From Parvicella tangerina (GTDB lineage: Bacteria > Bacteroidota > Bacteroidia > Flavobacteriales_D > Parvicellaceae), in the NCBI RefSeq assembly GCF_907165195.1, contig NZ_OU015584.1:992001-1056000 (forward strand): a stretch of 64,000 bases of DNA. Direction: 5' to 3'. Numbering within the stretch: the stretch's first letter is position 1; each line of letters opens with the position of its first letter. This document shows, piece by piece, positions 60,473-64,000 of this stretch. Position numbers and translations under genes: made by a program. The notes below the pieces were generated by a model that saw nothing but the letters and a program-made list of their open reading frames with translations, was not told where the DNA came from and made no database searches.

Positions 60473-61363
60473 TTATGCAGTTTCCAAAGTTGCACTGGAA
60501 GTTGGGAATTTGCGATCTACTTTTTTGAATAATCCTTGAAGCACTTTTCCAGGACCTACCTCAATCACTTCTTCACATCCGTCTGCAATCATATTTTGCA
60601 TGGTCTGGGTCCACCTAACTGGAGCTGTTAATTGCGCAATTAGATTCTCTTTAATAGCTGTAGGGTCAGTAACCCCCTTAGCAGTCACATTTTGATAAAC
60701 AGGACATTTGGGTGTTGAAATATCCGTTTTTTCGATAGCTGCTGCCAGCGAAGTTCTTGCCGGTTCCATTAGTGGAGAGTGAAATGCTCCTCCGACAGGA
60801 AGTACTAAGGCTCTTTTAGCCCCCGCTTCTTTTAACTTTTCACAGGCTTCATTAATAGCATCTACTGCACCTGAAATAACTAACTGACCAGGGCAGTTAT
60901 AGTTAGCTGCTACAACAACCCCATCAATTGCCTCACAGGTTTCTTCCACAACTGAGTCCTCTAAACCTAAAATTGCCGCCATAGTAGATGGCTCAGCTTC
61001 ACAAGCTTTTTGCATAGCTAGGGCTCTTGCAGAAACCAATCTAAGTCCATCTTCAAAGTTCATCGCTCCAGCGGCAACCAAAGCAGAAAACTCCCCTAAA
61101 GAATGTCCTGCAGTCATATCTGGTTGGAAGTCATTTCCAAGCACCTTTGCTAAAATCACCGAGTGCAGAAAAATGGCAGGTTGAGTTACTTTCGTTTGTT
61201 TCAACTCTTCATCTGTCCCACTGAACATGATGTCAGTAATTCTGAAACCAAGTATCTCATTGGCTTTTTCAAACATGTCTTTTGCTAACTCAGAAGAATC
61301 ATATAGATCCTTTCCCATTCCTATAAACTGTGCTCCCTGTCCGGGGAAAACGTATGCTTTCAT
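60473..61363 (-). CDS. fabD: Malonyl-CoA:ACP transacylase
   Basis: A 296-aa acyltransferase charging ACP with malonate for fatty-acid synthesis. N-terminal VFPGQGAQFIGMG, AGHSLGEFSAL with nucleophile Ser88, Arg113 for malonate recognition in SARALAM and His195 in GGAFHSPLM. Complete length. It lies 4 nt after the Bax-inhibitor gene, in the same direction. Confidence 0.96.
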   Translation of the reverse strand: MKAYVFPGQGAQFIGMGKDLYDSSELAKDMFEKANEILGFRITDIMFSGTDEELKQTKVTQPAIFLHSVILAKVLGNDFQPDMTAGHSLGEFSALVAAGAMNFEDGLRLVSARALAMQKACEAEPSTMAAILGLEDSVVEETCEAIDGVVVAANYNCPGQLVISGAVDAINEACEKLKEAGAKRALVLPVGGAFHSPLMEPARTSLAAAIEKTDISTPKCPVYQNVTAKGVTDPTAIKENLIAQLTAPVRWTQTMQNMIADGCEEVIEVGPGKVLQGLFKKVDRKFPTSSATLETA

Positions 61364-61367
61364 AATC

Positions 61368-62105
61368 TTAATCTCTTAATTTTGATAATAACCTAAGAAT
61401 TTCTAAATATAACCATACTAACGTAATGATCAGTCCAAAAGCGCCATACCATTCCATGTGCTTGGGGAGACCTTTGCTTGCTCCCTTTTCAATGAAGTCA
61501 AAGTCTAGCAGGAGGTTCAATGCGGCAATAACAGTAACAACCAGACTAAAACCTATCCCCAGAGGGCCATTACTATGCAACAACGGAATAGTCACCCCAA
61601 ACATTCCAAGTATCAGGGCGATGAAGTAGAAAATTGCAATTCCAGCAGTAGCCATGATCAACACCGATCTGAACTTTTGGGTAACTTTTATGATTCGGGC
61701 TTGGTACAGGAATAACATTCCAGCCAAAACTGCTCCTGTAAGCACTACGGCTTGTAGAATGATTCCAGGAAATAGAAAACTATAAAAGGCAGAAAGCCCA
61801 CCAACAACAGCTCCTTCCACAACGCAATAGGCGCCTCCAATATACATAACATACTGGGGTTTGAAGTAGGCAAAAAAAGCGAGTCCTATTGCTATGAAGA
61901 TGCCAGCATACATTGCTCCCAGAGGAAATTGACCACTCAGCATGAGCGAGTATCCTCCAAATGCCGATGCCATTAGAATCGCTAAGAAGATAAGTGTTTT
62001 GTTAATAGCCCCAGAAACGGTCATGTTTCCTTCACTAACCATTATGTAATCCTTGTCAAGTACTTTATCGCCTAATACAGGATTTGAACTCTTGAATAAA
62101 CTCAT
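61368..62105 (-). CDS. Bax inhibitor-1/YccA family membrane protein
   Basis: A 245-aa protein with about seven membrane helices. The N-terminus (MTVSGAINKTLIFLAILMASAFGGYSLM) and the segment LNLLLDFDFIEKGASKGLPKHMEWYGAFGL with an acidic pair match the Bacteroidota Bax1-I family. Related proteins conduct Ca(2+) or modulate membrane proteolysis. It is followed directly by fabD. Confidence 0.88.
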   Translation of the reverse strand: MSLFKSSNPVLGDKVLDKDYIMVSEGNMTVSGAINKTLIFLAILMASAFGGYSLMLSGQFPLGAMYAGIFIAIGLAFFAYFKPQYVMYIGGAYCVVEGAVVGGLSAFYSFLFPGIILQAVVLTGAVLAGMLFLYQARIIKVTQKFRSVLIMATAGIAIFYFIALILGMFGVTIPLLHSNGPLGIGFSLVVTVIAALNLLLDFDFIEKGASKGLPKHMEWYGAFGLIITLVWLYLEILRLLSKLRD

Positions 62106-62202
62106 ATTTATAAATATTACTGTGGTGCCAAATTAATGATTCGAAACTGATTATGAACTCACAAATGGATTTCTTTTTACGTTTAAGTGAGCGTTATAGT
62201 AG

Positions 62203-62919
62203 TTAATCTCTGCTTCCGAGTAGTTGTAGAACCCAATAAACAAGTGAAGCTAAGGCACTTAATGCAGCAACAATGTATGTCATAGCAGCCCATTTCAATG
62301 CATCTTTAGACATGACCAACTCTTCTTGCGTAACTATTCCGTTTCTCTCAATCCATGCCAGTGCTCTTTTAGAAGCATCAAATTCCACTGGTAGTGTTAC
62401 TGCGCTAAATAGGAATAGTATTCCATTGGTAGCAATCATAATCCATATAATAGCCTCCACTGGTACAGCTTGATAAAGAGCATAACCTCCAAACAAGGCA
62501 ATCATGATTACAATGTTCATGATCATGCCACTTGCATTTTGAAGAGGAACCAACTTAGACCTCAGTTTTAACGGGCCGTAACTAGTAGCGTGTTGTACAG
62601 CATGTCCACATTCATGCGCAGCAATTGCAGCGGCTGCAGCGTTCGCTCCGTTGTAAACCCCTTGACTCAAGTTGACCGTTTTATTGAGCGGGTTATAATG
62701 GTCGGTGAGGGTTCCATTCACAGAAGTTACTTTCACATCATAGATGCCATTATCGTACAGCATTTGCTCCGCTATTTCTCTTCCTGTCATTCCATTTTGT
62801 AGTCTGACCTTAGCGTATTTGTGGAACTTTGACTTTAGTCTGGCACTAATTGCCATACCCAAGAACATGAAAGGCAATGCAATGAGCATTGGCCAAATAT
62901 TTAATGTCATAAAATCCAT
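62203..62919 (-). CDS. Membrane zinc metallopeptidase, YugP-like
   Basis: A 238-aa protein: N-terminal helix (8-28), the zinc-binding HECGH motif at 102-106 within AAAAIAAHECGHAVQHATSY, and two or three more helices after 130. EFDASKRALAWIERNGIV carries further conserved acidic residues. It fits the YugP (neutral zinc metallopeptidase, type 2) family. Substrate unknown. Confidence 0.9.
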   Translation of the reverse strand: MDFMTLNIWPMLIALPFMFLGMAISARLKSKFHKYAKVRLQNGMTGREIAEQMLYDNGIYDVKVTSVNGTLTDHYNPLNKTVNLSQGVYNGANAAAAAIAAHECGHAVQHATSYGPLKLRSKLVPLQNASGMIMNIVIMIALFGGYALYQAVPVEAIIWIMIATNGILFLFSAVTLPVEFDASKRALAWIERNGIVTQEELVMSKDALKWAAMTYIVAALSALASLVYWVLQLLGSRD

Positions 62920-62984
62920 ACGTGATGCTTTTCCTGATCATTTTCAAAAATCTGACCAAGTGAAAAAGCTGGACAATTTGTCAT

Positions 62985-63404
62985 TTACTCTCCCCGATAT
63001 GTGACAAAATTGTTCTCTGATTCGTAAAGCTTCAACTCATGCAGTTCTGCACCTATTTCCTTAATCAGAGGGGCTAAAATCTTCCAGATTTCGATTGTTA
63101 GGATTTCTGTACTGGCTAACTTCCCTTTCATAAAGGGAACGTCAAGGTTGATATTCCGATGGTCTAACTGTTCGATCACTTCATTTTTGACAACATCACT
63201 TACTTTCTTTAAGTCAACACAATAACCTGTGTTTGGATCTGGTTCACCTTTCACGGTGACGAATAGCTCATAATTATGTCCATGCCAGTTCTTGTTTGCG
63301 CACTTTCCGAAGACATCTTCATTCTTTTCTCGACTCCATTTTGGATTGTACATTTGATGTGCAGCGTTAAACCGTTCTCTTCGAGTTACATAGACTAAGG
63401 GCAT
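62985..63404 (-). CDS. 6-pyruvoyltetrahydropterin synthase/QueD family enzyme
   Basis: A 139-aa protein of the tunnelling fold. Zinc ligands His16 (FNAAHQ), His41 and His43 (WHGHNY) are visible; the Cys is at 35, five residues before HGH (C-x5-H-G-H). QueD enzymes typically have C-x3-H-G-H, so this one looks more like a PTPS-II pterin enzyme than a queuosine enzyme. LDHRNIN and TSTE-like ASTEILTIEIW are also family hallmarks. No queC, queE or queF is nearby. Confidence 0.88.
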   Translation of the reverse strand: MPLVYVTRRERFNAAHQMYNPKWSREKNEDVFGKCANKNWHGHNYELFVTVKGEPDPNTGYCVDLKKVSDVVKNEVIEQLDHRNINLDVPFMKGKLASTEILTIEIWKILAPLIKEIGAELHELKLYESENNFVTYRGE

Positions 63405-63428
63405 ATTCCTGATGATTTGATTCAGGTA

Positions 63429-63460
63429 TAAAGTTAGTAATTAGTTGTCATTAATGACAA
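63429..63460 (-). promoter_or_regulatory. PTPS gene promoter with overlapping palindrome
   Basis: Minus strand TTG (complement of 63458-63460), 21-bp spacer, TAACTTTA (63429-63436, one mismatch to TAnnTTTG). A perfect 16-bp palindrome, TTGTCATT followed by AATGACAA, at 63445-63460 covers the -33 region. Confidence 0.55.
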
Positions 63461-63475
63461 ATTGAATAAGCGTAT

Positions 63476-63811
63476 TCAAAGAGCTTCTTTCACTTCAAGA
63501 AGGAATGATTTTACTTTTTCTAATCGTTGCACCAGCTCGAGGGTTTCAAAGCTTTCTTCCTTGTTTCCTCTTATTTGGTCCTTAGCCCCCTGAAGTGTAA
63601 AACCACGCTCTTTAACCAGGTGATAGATCAAGTGAAAATTCTCAACATCTTCCTTTGTGAAAAGGCGATTGCCTTTTTTGTTTTTGTTAGGTTTGATGAT
63701 GTCAAACTCCTTTTCCCAAAACCGAATTAAGGATGTATTAACGTCAAACATCTTCGCAACTTCACCGATGCTGTAGTATAATTTTTCTATGGGTTTCTTT
63801 ACGTAGGGCAT
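63476..63811 (-). CDS. MerR family transcriptional regulator
   Basis: A 111-aa regulator; ATG at 63811 preferred over a TTG two codons upstream. The winged helix is evident: YYSIGEVAKMFDVNTSLIRFWEKEFDIIKPNKNKKGNRLFTKEDVENF at about 13-60, followed by a helical dimerisation segment. No ligand-binding domain is present, and no metal-binding Cys. It is of the common Bacteroidota stand-alone MerR type. It could bind the palindrome at 63445-63460 just downstream. Confidence 0.9.
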   Translation of the reverse strand: MPYVKKPIEKLYYSIGEVAKMFDVNTSLIRFWEKEFDIIKPNKNKKGNRLFTKEDVENFHLIYHLVKERGFTLQGAKDQIRGNKEESFETLELVQRLEKVKSFLLEVKEAL

Positions 63812-63883
63812 ATCCAAGTATAAAAGTAATTGAATAATAACGCCTTAATGATGAATTGATTTTTTTTGCTCAACAGTGAAATG

Positions 63884-64000
63884 TTAATTTTCAATGTGAG
63901 GAGGTTCAGACCAGATGTCGTCTGACGAGCTATTGCTAGGTGCAATTTCTCGATATCTTTTTCTGCTTTGAACGCCAAACAAGCTGCCCTGATAATTGAA
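63884..64000 (-). CDS. C-terminal fragment of a gene running off the right edge
   Basis: 38 codons then TAA in a frame open to the window end; the end reads FNYQGSLFGVQSRKRYREIAP ... SSDDIWSEPPHIEN. The coding look (polar, no rare patterns) is plausible, but with so little of it no family can be assigned. Confidence 0.5.
   Translation of the reverse strand, partial: FNYQGSLFGVQSRKRYREIAPSNSSSDDIWSEPPHIEN

Overview
This window looks like a chromosomal segment of a marine-type Bacteroidota, probably order Flavobacteriales near the Crocinitomicaceae/Cryomorphaceae. The lineage evidence is the Bacteroidota -7 promoter box TAnnTTTG upstream of many genes, several secreted proteins with type IX secretion (T9SS) C-terminal sorting domains, a short RpoD-type sigma factor, an S46 dipeptidyl-peptidase, and FeoB with a small Cys-rich membrane partner. 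No tRNA, rRNA, CRISPR array, insertion sequence or prophage was seen. The family-level placement is inference.

Layout. 1-9.5 kb: four paralogous aspartyl/asparaginyl beta-hydroxylase-like (LpxO/AspH superfamily) dioxygenases in two divergent pairs. They converge on a seven-gene minus-strand operon (TMTC-like glycosyltransferase, KAS III, ACP, KAS III, SDR, GT2, GNAT) that looks like an acyl-modified glycan or glycolipid pathway. 9.5-13.3 kb: exported proteins, Smr, an orphan ParA with a small partner, and metF. 13.4-23.6 kb: lepA, amidase, carA, enolase, an ABC exporter, a ferredoxin-NADP reductase/ferredoxin pair and an MFS transporter. 23.7-28.1 kb: two tandem sensors with exported TPRs, one membrane helix and a cytoplasmic SpoIIE phosphatase. 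28.1-37.7 kb: miaA and two very large T9SS adhesin-like proteins sharing a 28-bp leader element.

38-43 kb: sulfide/persulfide genes (rhodanese, HMA domain, persulfide dioxygenase-rhodanese), then feoA-feoB-feoB-associated protein, then a primary-type sigma factor. 44-50 kb: a DPP11-like S46 peptidase with a TPR tail, a polysaccharide-deacetylase-like protein and two T9SS proteins. 50.1-58.4 kb: a ten-gene minus-strand directon with kynureninase, a 57-aa membrane peptide, a NatAB-like ABC exporter, an ECF sigma/anti-sigma/Spy-like metal-sensor module, an MbnP/MbnH pair and a T9SS YHYH protein. This resembles a CnrYXH-type metal switch wired to a copper-protein/diheme maturation pair, and is the most interesting system here. 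58.5-64 kb: a repetitive membrane-anchored protein, a metallophosphatase, fabD, a Bax-inhibitor-1 protein, a zinc peptidase, a PTPS-like enzyme and a MerR regulator.

Two expression habits stand out. Several genes have the -7 box only 4-5 nt before the start codon, which predicts leaderless mRNAs. TTG starts are common and often abut or overlap the preceding stop codon.
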